A stretch of 64,000 bases of DNA from Euonymus europaeus (taxonomy: Eukaryota; Streptophyta; Magnoliopsida; Celastrales; Celastraceae): contig OY756964.1 of the NCBI GenBank assembly GCA_963580455.1, positions 3,100,001 to 3,164,000 on the forward strand, read 5' to 3'. Under the pieces are notes generated by a model. It was not told the DNA's origin. It was given only the letters and a program-made list of their open reading frames with translations, and made no database searches. Both the position numbers and the translations under genes were made by a program. Shown here piece by piece: positions 39,257 through 49,600 of the stretch; position 1 is the first letter of the stretch; each line of letters starts with the position of its first letter.

Positions 39257-39317
39257 TCATGCCACATATATTTGGGATGTTTTGGGATGTTTATATTTGG
39301 GACCTTTAGCATTTTCC
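39257..39317 (-). repeat. MULE right terminal inverted repeat
   Basis: Reverse complement aligns to 29728-29790. It is followed by the duplication AAACTAAAA at 39318-39326. Confidence 0.8.
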
Positions 39318-39402
39318 AAACTAAAATAACACCTAGAAGTCCATGTGACTATGAGAATCATAGCACAAAATCTGAATCTCTCCTTGCCATGGTCCAACTC
39401 TC
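39318..39402 (-). mobile_element. LINE-like insertion, 5' part
   Basis: The other part of the element interrupted by the MULE. Its left 9 bases are the MULE target duplication; its right end meets the 17-bp duplication at 39403-39419. Confidence 0.65.
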
Positions 39403-39419
39403 CCATCCCTTGAAATTTT
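39403..39419. repeat. 17-bp target-site duplication, right copy
   Basis: CCATCCCTTGAAATTTT, identical to 29525-29541. Includes a second copy of the MATE ATGG on the minus strand. Confidence 0.85.
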
Positions 39420-40530
39420 GATTTCGAAAGTGCTCGGAATCCACAACTATGGGTGAATGGGGGTTTAGAGGGATTGAATTTGATGTTGGTACATTTCTGG
39501 CTAAGTAATAGAACGCAGACGAATGTCTTAATATGGGACCATCGTAGAAGTTATACATGGTATAAGCCAGCATTGTTCCAATCCATCACCACCTAACCGC
39601 AAATAATAAAGGAAAAGTGCGAAAGGTGAACTTTCTGTTCTTTTATGATTGGGAGGCAATGGATGAACAGAATGAATGGACGTGATTTAAATCAATTTAG
39701 ATCTAGTGATTGAAATTTAGCCACGTTTCTTCGTCCTTTCATTTATTGTAAGGAGGATGGAATATGATCAAATTCTTATTGTATACTTGTATGTGATGTA
39801 GGACATAAAATAGCAAAGGAGGGTTGTCATTTTAAAAAGATATAGTCAGTATTTAAAAATTTGTCCGGGTGCATATATGCAATCAATATTATACTAAAAA
39901 TGTTAAATCTAAAAATGTGAATCTAAACGCAAGCTCATTAGATAGTGACGTTTTTTTAAAATAGTTATTGTCTTGGGCCTTTTGGCCATGCTTGGATTGA
40001 ATCCCAGACCTAACAGAGTAATGGGCGAGCTTGCCCATTAGTCAAACGGCCCAAATTTCTCTTGGGCAGGCCCCCTAAGCTGTAAACTGCAAACTGCAAT
40101 AGCAGTTGGCCCATGGGTTTCCTTGAGACGACGAATCATTCAATGCTTTATTGCCCACCGACCCAGTTCAAATGTTCCACTGACTTTCAATTTTCAAATG
40201 ACAATTTCGGCGCTGGTTTGCCTATCATAGATGGACCTGTAAAGCGGGCGCCCGACTCTGCGACTCAACTATTTGCGGCCCATCATTAGATCTTAAGTGG
40301 GCTTGGAGACCAAGTCTTGGAGTTGGAGATGACTATGAGTCTATGACAAGATGAGCTCATCATAAAAAAAAAAGGGGGACAAAATAAAAAAAACAAGAGC
40401 TCCATACATGATACATTATATAAATACGGTTATTACCATTGTGCAGATGACAATAATTTATCACTATAAACCTTGAAAAGAGCAGGGAGTGAATTCTTGT
40501 TTATGCTGTCTCTTCTATCAGATCAGAAGA
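39420..40530 (-). promoter_or_regulatory. Displaced native upstream region of MATE gene
   Basis: By the logic of the insertion, the bases directly right of the 17-bp duplication are the original 5' leader and promoter of the DTX40-like gene on the minus strand. No coding sequence is seen up to the 3' end of the SPARK gene. The exact TATA and start site were not determined. Confidence 0.6.
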
Positions 40531-40716
40531 GTTAGTGGAAGCCATAGCATCCAATATTATTCCAATACATAAACTTCAAATAAATTAGAGAAACAAAGAG
40601 CCAAGTATGCATCCAGTGTAACTGTTTTAGTCTGAAGACCTGCAACAAATGGAAAGTAAAGGCCTGAGTGCAGCAGCCAAAGTTGTAGACAAAGGATGCC
40701 ACTTTTAATGAATCAT

Positions 40717-42582
40717 TCAACAATAATACACAAGACCCGCATATTCTTCCATATATAAACCCTTTATCACTAATGAAAATTTAAGCCCATACCATCTTGT
40801 GCAGATTAAGCTTTGAGGAGTGCTGGAATTTAGGTACCTGAAATACCATGAAAGTGAAAATACAATGAAGTAAGGAAACTCAAGAGGAGAAAGAAGGAGA
40901 AAGTTGATGTTTCTTGGCATACACTTATAGCAAGAAGGTATAGAAGCATTAGAGGGCCAAGGAGCTTCAACATCGCCATTAAGATCGCAAGTGACACCAA
41001 GCCCTGAAGGATTGTTATACGTTGCATCCACAGGCACGTTTGGCACAAGGCAACCAGAGCACCCTAGCCCCAAAAAAGAAAAGACAGTCTTATTAAGTGA
41101 GGAGAATTGCATTAAACATCATACAGTGAAGCTATTAGTTGGTGACAAGTATATATATATATATATATTACCTCCATTAGATTGAGCTGGTGGATTTCAC
41201 GAGATGATTCCGTCCGTCACCGTATACATAAATCACAAAAAGTCAGACGCTTAACACGAGACAGGAGTAAATTTGCAAATTCAGTGAACTAATGAACCGG
41301 TTGCAAACCTTGAACAGTGAAGTCCATGAGTTTTATTTGGCAAAGATTGTACACATTTTGGGTGACATTAGCTTCCTGCAACTTCTTTCCTAGTGATATG
41401 GCACAGTTGACAGCTTGACAATCGGTGAGAAGGCTCTGCTCTTGCAAGTAGGTCATGTAAAGCCCCATGGAATTGCAGCAAGAAGTGCTGTTTCTCATGA
41501 CATCTCCACATTCTTTTGAAACATCTGTGACTTCAGGAAAATTCAGAGGACAGACTGCACATGCAAAGGATCAAATTATAGAGGAAGACAAATAAAACAA
41601 AAAAAATCCCTAAAGAAGCAACGATTCTTAATGCTCACTACCTTTATTAATATCGCAGCTAATAAGCGCTCTAAGAACAGAATTAGCAGAAGAAGGGTCA
41701 AGTTTACTGGCCAGCCAGCGGAGAACAATGTTTTTACAATCTTCAATTTTAGTTGAGAGCTTCACATGAGAAGCTGATGAGCGCTTCAGTGCAATTTTTC
41801 TAGCTGCATCTAATATGGCAAGTTGACAAACTTGTCCACAACATTCAGTAATCGGATCAATATTTCGACAGGCAGCCAGGAGTCCTGCGGAGTTAACAAT
41901 GCTTTCGAACTCATTAACATGTGTAACAGGGCAAGAGCGTTCAGTTAGGTCTGCTGGAAGAACTGAGCAATAGCCTCCAACATCTTCATCTGATCCAGTA
42001 TTATAAAGGATCTGGTTAACTTCGAATAGACAGGTCGTTGCTTGTGCTTCGTCTAAAGCAAGCAAGCCTGAGTATTTGCTTGATTGTCCCATAAGAATTG
42101 ACAGGGTAGAATTAAATTGAGGACAACATACTGCATTGTTCAAAAATGGATTAAAGAAATCATAGCAATCCGTCTCGGTTTTGCGCATCACAGTTTCAGC
42201 AGATGCAAAGTTTAGTTTACATGGTCCTGAAAATATTAAAATATGCAGAACTAAGTTACGTTGTGTTAAACAGATCCATAATTTCTAAATGGCATCAAAG
42301 GTACAGAAGCCAAAAGAGGAAGAGAGGTTTTTTTGCTCGATACCTTGAGCTGGTGAAGGAGCAGGAGAAATTGAGCCTTCCTCTGTCCTTGCCACATAAC
42401 CTTCTGCATTACGAAGTGGATCTGCATGGAAGAAAACAAAACATTAAACACCACCCACAGGGCCACAGCTCTATGCAGACTGTTTGCTAAATTTCAGTGA
42501 AGAAAGGAAGAGACTAACAGAGAATCAGCAACAGCAGAAGTTGGGAAATGTGAGTGCTTAAGGAGCCTTTTCCCTCTCTCAT
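40717..42582 (-). CDS. SPARK-domain GPI-anchored protein (At1g61900-like)
   Basis: Exons supported: 42582-42519, 42421-42344, 42226-41642, 41554-41309, a 15-base microexon 41186-41172, and 41063 to about 40928. The protein has a hydrophobic signal peptide (LLLLLILY), a Ser/Pro linker, then the cysteine-rich SPARK domain: GPCKLNFASAE, NNAVCCPQFNSTLSILMGQS, SKYSGLLALDEAQATTCL, DPITECCGQVCQLAILDAA, LRALISCDINK, NSTSCCNSMGLYM, CAISLGKKLQEANVT, then SGCLVPNVPVDATYNN and APWPSNA. SPARK proteins are extracellular and often GPI-anchored; animal and plant examples include receptor-like kinases. The C-terminus is unresolved: reading through gives a stop at 40717 with a weak hydrophobic tail, while small downstream exons (acceptors near 40838 and 40639) could supply an anchor signal. 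Confidence 0.82.
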
Positions 42583-45146
42583 ATTGACACTTTGTTAGTC
42601 ACAAAACAAGCTGACAAATTCAAACAGCGAATTTCGTAAAAATTAAAGAAAGGTTAGAGAGGGAGATGCAGAGATTGGCTGGGTGAGGAGAGCATTTATA
42701 GTTTTGGACTCTTTCGCTACCTCTTTTGACGCCCACTGTACATACGTACGTGTGAAGGGAAATCACGTGGTTGTAACTCCAGTTCCAGTGGATCTTGCAG
42801 CATGTGATAATTGCTTTGTTTTAACAAAGCTTGTGTTTCCCAATGCATATGACGTTTGGAGGATTTAAACCGTTGATGCTCTGATTTAGGGAGAACGAGA
42901 GCCGTTGGATACAAGAAAATGTTGACTTTGTGGTTTGTTTGAATTCCAAGTTTCAACGGTTCTTTCTGAATATAGCCATAATTTCTGATTGCTAGAGATA
43001 TGTATCCATTACACGCTTGACGCTTCATCAAAGTAGTGTAAGGTTTCGTGTTAATCTTGCCAAAACAAACGGTTCGGCTACCTTAAAATAGTGCCTGAAA
43101 TATGTATCCAACGGTAGAGATTATGCCACGTGTATTACCCTTTGGAATTCACGAAAGGCTGCCATCTGAATCCTTAAACTCTGAATTATCAACCAGACCC
43201 AATGAACAAATTGCAAATTCCATGTCAGTTGCAAAAGAACGGGGAGGTGTGAGAAACACGGACTGGTATTAACCTAAATTAATTTAAATTTAAAATGTTC
43301 ACAAAAAGTGGTTAGTCTGTCAGACAACCGTGTGACCCTCCCAGCCATTAGATGGCTGAGAACGATCATCTACTGCGATCAACGGTCAAATGACCAAGAT
43401 ACTGTCATTTAATCACGCTCTGATCTCACGGTCACACTTCTTCCACCAGACTTTTGTTCATGTCTCCTTGGAAGTTGGAACTCAGGGACACAGATGTACG
43501 ACCCTATAGAACATATCCCGCTCAAGTCAGTCGCTCGTCCTCAACTACAAAACAGTCCATCTATATCATAGGCCCAATAATCTTGTTTCAGCGGTTCCGC
43601 CTGGCGCCTACCATGACTGAAACGCAGGCCTCAGTAGCGGACCTATTACGTTATAAATTAGACTGGGGCCAGACTTACTCACTTAACCCACACTTACCCA
43701 TCAAGGAATAGGCCCAAGATTCCTGTCCTTTAAAATATACAGAGCTACTAGTACAGTAGCAGTACAACAGTAGTACTCCTTGTGTGTTGCACTTGCACAC
43801 TATAACTATTGTCTATTATATATTCTCTTTAAGGCCGGGCTTCACAATTAAGTATTAGGCCCAAACTGTCTGTCTTGGGCAGTGGGCACTCCCGGTCTCC
43901 CGGATTAAACGTGGGCCGCCATCGAGGACCATGGCACAGGCTCTAAATATTTTATTGATTCCCAAGTCCATTTTCTGGCCCAACATGCCTATCTAAGCAA
44001 AACCTAAAATGTGATTTTTTCACCAAAATGACAATTTTTTTTTTTAAAATTTATCCTAGATGATGTACGCTCGGTTGATTGTCAAATAATGCACACGTCT
44101 CGATCCAACAATAATATATTGTGGATGTTCTGGCTTCACTAAGACATATTTCTGATTCGTTGAGGCGGTCTCACTGTCCATTAATTCAATTTATGTCTAA
44201 ATGTACTCTTCTTTTTTCTTTTTTTTTAATATATGATTTGAGTTTTCTTCGAAAAAATGTATGCGCGTACGTATGTGTCACCTGGTCAAAAATTATTCAA
44301 TTTTTTTTTTGCCAAAGAGAGAGTAGGAACTCATGGACCATTTGCACATGCAGCCAGATGCCAGCATTTCGTAAGAAAACCATACAAAAAAAAATTGAAA
44401 AATAGACCAAACCCCATGTGAAAACAGCCCACAATTCAACCACTATCCGGAGACATGACATAATAAATTATGCACAAGCTGAACCCACCACCAGCACCAT
44501 CCATTCATCCTATTTTCCGATGTGATATTCAACAAAAATCCCCATACGCATGTACGACATGCAATTTCAACACATTCACATTCCAATAATCCAATTGGTA
44601 AAATCATTATTTTGGCCACTGTGTGCTTAATTACTTTGCTTAAGGTGTCATATGCAGCAGCAGCAGCAGATCACATTAATATTTCAGCAACAATTTTTGG
44701 TAGTTGATCAGAAAATCGGTGGTTATCTTCGAATTGTTTGGTACATTCAAAGTCGATATTTAATGTCATTATTATTCTGGCAAGGATTGCAGGTGAGTGA
44801 TACCATATGCAAATAAAAGCTTAAGATAGTGTTGGTAACCGACTGAAAAAACATTCTCATCAAATTTACCAGAAAGTGAGGTTTGTATATACGTAGCACC
44901 CAACCTGAATTGCTCTGAAGTCTTAATTTAGCTTAATTATGGTGTGTAAACAAAACAAAAACACTTGTTAATTTTGTCATTAAGCAAAGCTAAAAGTACT
45001 TTATTAATTAATCCTTCTAATTAAAAAAATACTTTAGTCTCTACGCAACTGAAAGCTCATAATTTGCACTCATCTGAACTCCCCTCAAAGGGTATCAAAC
45101 AAAAGCATAAATACTACATATTTGTATGTTCACACACACACACACA
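42583..45146. other. Intergenic upstream of SPARK gene
   Basis: SPARK promoter then about 2.5 kb without recognisable genes. Several GGCCCA/TGGGCC-type words lie in 43570-43980. A short GCA repeat occurs at about 44650. The open stretches are short and unconvincing. Confidence 0.5.
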
Positions 45147-45160
45147 CTATATATATATAT
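45147..45160 (+). promoter_or_regulatory. TATA-like sequence of small-protein gene
   Basis: ACTATATATATATATCAC lies about 140 bases before the ATG at 45298, after a CA repeat; the likely core promoter, with a T/C-rich leader. Confidence 0.5.
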
Positions 45161-45297
45161 CACTTTCTAGTTCCAGACTCTCGGCGCAATAACCGCTAAT
45201 TTCATGTGCTCCCTCCCGTTTCTCTCTACATATTTGTTTCATTACCCTGTTAGTACTCTCCCCTTTCCCACTAAACTCTTCTCATTTCATCTTCAAT

Positions 45298-45687
45298 ATG
45301 GGAAATTGCTTGACAAGCAGCAAAAATCAAGTAGAGGAAGAGCCGACTGAACCGCAAATGGTTCCATTGTCCAGATCAGAAGTCAAGAAGAATATTGAAG
45401 GTGACAAGATCAAGAAGAAGATGGTGAGGTTCAAATTACAAGAACGAGGAAGTTATGATGAAGGCAGCCATGGCGATGGTGCTGTGAGGATTAGAGTTGT
45501 ATTAACAAAAGAGGAGTTGAAACTGATTCTGAATTGCAAGAAGGATTCCAAGTACTCTTCTTTGGAGCAATTCATAAATGTGATGAAGTCGAGAAAGAGA
45601 ATAAATATTCTTGACGCAAGAATAAGTGACGGATGCCTCAACGGCAATTGGAGGCCTACTTTGGAGAGCATTCCAGAGTATCTCTAA
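45298..45687 (+). CDS. Small N-myristoylation-type plant protein
   Basis: Single exon, 129 aa, good leader and TATA spacing. It begins MGNCLTSS, which fits N-myristoylation at Gly2 with palmitoylation at Cys4, so membrane attachment is likely. A Lys-rich segment (EVKKNIEGDKIKKKMVRFKL) is followed by VRIRVVLTKEELKLIL, SLEQFINVMKSRKR and the C-terminal GNWRPTLESIPEYL. The VRIRVVLTKEEL and WRPxLESIPE motifs recur in a family of short plant-specific proteins of unknown function. It differs from the classic DUF4228/PADRE start and I give no function. Confidence 0.8.
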   Translation: MGNCLTSSKNQVEEEPTEPQMVPLSRSEVKKNIEGDKIKKKMVRFKLQERGSYDEGSHGDGAVRIRVVLTKEELKLILNCKKDSKYSSLEQFINVMKSRKRINILDARISDGCLNGNWRPTLESIPEYL

Positions 45688-46619
45688 TTAGGAAACATTG
45701 TTTTTGTAAACTTTTCACTAACAATCTCTCACTTTCTGCTTGCTCCCATTGTAAAAATATGTATTGATTGTATTCTGTAGGGTTATCTCACCAAATGCTA
45801 TTGTTTCAGGTTTGTAATTACGGCAAGTGGTGTAATATGGAGGTGATTAAAGTTTAAAAGACTGATTAAACTTGTGCTTATATATAATAAAAGGAACAGT
45901 CTGCGATCTGCCTACTCCATGGATCATCTTCCTGGAAAACAGACAAATCATGACTTAATCCAATGTTGGTGCAGAAAAAACACACCATTGTTGTTCTGTT
46001 GATTCTTGTCACCGAGCAAACAAAAAACAGACATATTAGCAACCAACTGCCTGGGTCCATTATTGGCGTCCTAAAACCTAGCATCCTTGCCAGCATCTAC
46101 GTCTTCTAAGGTTGGTGAATTTTGTGTCTTTATGACTGACCCATTGGTCATTGGTACGAACACAATGCTTTTATCTGGCAAATCATACGACAACTTTTAA
46201 TTCAATAAAATGTCAGATCTTGGCTTAAGAACGCCGACAGTGCTACCCTCGCTTGTGTTACACACTCATACAAACCATATCAACGCATAGAATGGGCAGG
46301 CTTTTGTTCTCCAAACAAAATCCCCACACAAGGTAATGTCATTTAAACGTACTGAAGATGATACAATTGGGGGGGGGGGGGGGGGGGGGGGGGGGAATAA
46401 CTATTAGATTCCTCCATGAAAATTAGGAAAATTTATTTGCAGTGGAAACAGATTCTAACAAAATTTATGCTGCCAGAGAACTACTATTTATAACAGACCA
46501 AATGAGTTTCACTATAAAAGGTGTTTAAAAATGCTCGCCCAATGAGAGAAGGAGATTGTGACATTTTATTCCCTGCTAAAAATCGAAGTTAAGACGGCTG
46601 TCCAATAAGACAAGTCATT
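45688..46619. other. Convergent intergenic with poly-G tract
   Basis: 3' flanks of the small-protein gene and of aconitase. Contains the 27-base G run at 46369-46395. No gene seen. Confidence 0.6.
46369..46395. repeat. Homopolymer of 27 G
   Basis: Uninterrupted G run. Very unusual in AT-rich plant DNA; could form G-quadruplex structures or reflect sequencing/assembly error in length. Confidence 0.95.
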
Positions 46620-49600
46620 TTACTGTTTTGCCAGGTTGCGGATAACATATGGAAGTATACCTCCATGGTTGAAATACTCCAATTCCACCTGCAATTATTA
46701 TCAAATGTATCAATTCAAGAGAAAAAAAAACACGCAATTCTATCCTAATTTCTTCATTACAACATGCCACAAAGCCACAATGATATTTAGGTCATTTTCG
46801 GAAATCATCTTTCTTAAAAGTGTTTTAACAACCTTCCAAAATACTTTGCACAAATAAATCTTCTTTTTTTTCACATTGGCATTTAACGTTATAACAGTGA
46901 TTTACGGCCATGTTAAGGGTGGCACTCATTTTTCTTTACATCCTACGATTGATAATTTGTTTCCTGGTTAGACTTTATTCATAAAATGTGACATCCTACA
47001 CCAACAGCATAGCATCAAACAATATTGAAATAAAATATTGAGAATTGCCATGTACCTCAGTATCAAAGCGGACAGTGCAGGTAAAAGACTTCCCCGTGTC
47101 AGTTGTAACAGTCACATCTTGACCGGGCCTTATTTCACTAATGTTGCTTGGAAGATCAATGGAATAACGCTCATGACCGGTCAATCCTAGCGAGTCTGCA
47201 TCCTGACCAGGCTTGAAACAAAGTGGAACTATACCCATTCCTACCAAATTACTGCGATGGATTCTCTCAAAACTTTTGGCAATCACAGCTTTAACTCCCT
47301 GTAACAAACCAAAAGTTAGTATCTTTGCCATATAGAGACACAAGGACAATAACGTAAACCCAAGCAGCTGAATGAAAAACACTCACCAACAACATTGGAC
47401 CCTTGGCAGCCCAGTCTCTAGAGCTTCCACTTCCATACTCAGCTCCGGCCAAAATAATGGTATCATTCCCAGCAGCCTTATATTTCTGAAATAGAAGATT
47501 GATCACACAGATAAGACAACCAACTGTTAGTAAAAGGTTATGCCATGACACGTTAAGGGCATCTTCACACAAATGCGAACAGATCGCAAACAACATCAAT
47601 TTACTCTCATTCTGGATGGCTGCAAGTTACTAGAAGCCTTAAAAAACTCTTAACATGTCAAAGACTCGGGACTATTTCTGTATAAAGATATTGCCATTGA
47701 ATTTCTTTCCTTCTTTTCAATATGCACAGGAAATGAAAACTCTGCCTCCATGTTGGAAATCACTAGTAACAAATCAATTCATTGTTTTAACAAAATCATT
47801 GTGAATAATACTCACGGTTCTAATAACAAGAATAGTGAGCATTGGTGAAGAACATAAGCAAAACTTTTGATAGTGAAAATTAAAAGACTGGACAGAAAAT
47901 TGAGCAAGGAGTCCTAGTTATATCCAAGGGATTTACCATTGCTGCATCAAAAACATAGAGTTTCTCTCCAGTTGGAATGTGAACCGTCTTTGGCCCCACT
48001 TCACCATTCAAAAGCTTGTTAACAATGCGGATATTTGCAAAAGTTCCCCTAGCCATCACTTCATCATTTCCACGACGACTTCCATAAGAATTGAAGTCCT
48101 TGCGATCCACCCCACGCTGAAGTAGGTACTTAGCAGCGGGACTGTCTTTGTGAATGCTTCCTGCAGGGGAAATGTGATCTGTTGTGATACTGTCACCAAA
48201 GTTCAGCAAGCAGTAGGCATCCTTCACTCCCTGTGATCCGGGAGGATCCATAGTCATGTTCTTGAAATAAGGAGGCTCGTGAATGTAGGTTGAGTTAGGG
48301 TCCCATGAGTACATAGTGGCTGCTGGTACAGACAGCTGATTCCACATGGGATTACCCTTTGTGATAGCCTCATAAGTACTTCTAAACATTTTGGGAAGCA
48401 CACTTGATTGAACAGCCTAAAACATAGATATAATTTTGAGTTAAATCTCTCTCATTCCAAAGGAATGAAGTTTAACATCAGATCAGAGATGTAATAATAT
48501 GCAAACATGCAATTGCTTACCTCAGCAATTTCTTCTGTGGATGGCCATATTTCCTTGAAATAAACGCTCTTACCATCCTTCCCCGTACCAATTGGCTCAT
48601 TTTCAAAGTCAATATCAACCTGAACAAAATAATTTTATTACCTCCATGATGCATCCAGCAAAGAATCCAAGAACATTTTGTTAATGTGATTAGAATTTCT
48701 AGAATTCTAGGCTTCATACACATTTTTTACTCCTACGACAGCTTACTATTTCCTTGTCTTGGAGAGATTGACAGTGAATTCTCCCTTAATGGAACAAGGC
48801 AATACTAGAGCTCCACCCAAAGGACAAACCACACTGGTGTGACTAGCCAGATAAAGGACTATAATAAAAAAGCAACCTAACCTATTCCAACTCTTTCTTT
48901 CAAAGAAAAGAAAATCATACATATAAGTTCTCACCCCATAAATGGAATTGTTCACATTTTCGTCAGGTTGTTGGCATAATGGCATTACCATTAACATAAC
49001 AAATTGGACGCTAAGCAAAGTTACGATTTAAATTCAAATATCATATACCGTGCCAGCAAGTGCATAAGCAACCACTAAAGGCGGGGAAGCCAGGTAGTTA
49101 GCCCTTGTCAAAGGATGTACTCGACCCTCAAAATTCCGGTTTCCAGAGAGCACAGCTGCTGCAACAATGTCTGCATTAAGAACCAGAATAAAGTTAGGTA
49201 TGATGCAGAATAACTATACCATACGAAATGACAATCAAATGTGATATTTAGCAAGTGACCATGCCTAAATTATTCAACTGATATATAATCAAAATTTAGA
49301 GGTACAAACTACTAGAAAAAAGAAAGAAAAAAAACAGGCGTACCATTATCCGAGATAGTGGAGGCAACTGATTCATCCAAATCACCAGAGTTCCCAATAC
49401 ATGTTGTGCAGCCATAACCAACAATGTTGAAGCCTTGCTGATTTAGGTATTTTTGCAATCCACTGTACCATGCAGAGCCATAATTAAATAGGTATTCTTA
49501 CATCTCAAACATACAAAGAGAAATCAATAAAAACTGCATTTCCAATGCGAATGCTAGAGTAAACTATTACAGAACTACCTCTGGAGTAAATATTTTGTCA

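Larger units (their letters stand above)
29728..39317. mobile_element. Autonomous-looking Mutator-like element (MULE), 9.6 kb
   Basis: Bounded by terminal inverted repeats of about 60 bp. The left end starts CGGTTTTACTAGGTATCCC and contains ATCCCAAATCATCC and GATGTGGCATGCCAC. The right end, reverse-complemented, starts GGAAAATGCTAAAGGTCCC and contains ATCCCAAAACATCC and TATGTGGCATGACAC. Exact 9-bp duplications flank it. It carries two convergent genes with open frames: a Ulp1-like protease gene (+, 31582-35267) and a FAR1-type MULE transposase (-, 38295-35977). Such Ulp1-bearing MULEs are known in plants. Intact frames and an exact duplication suggest a fairly recent insertion. Confidence 0.9.
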
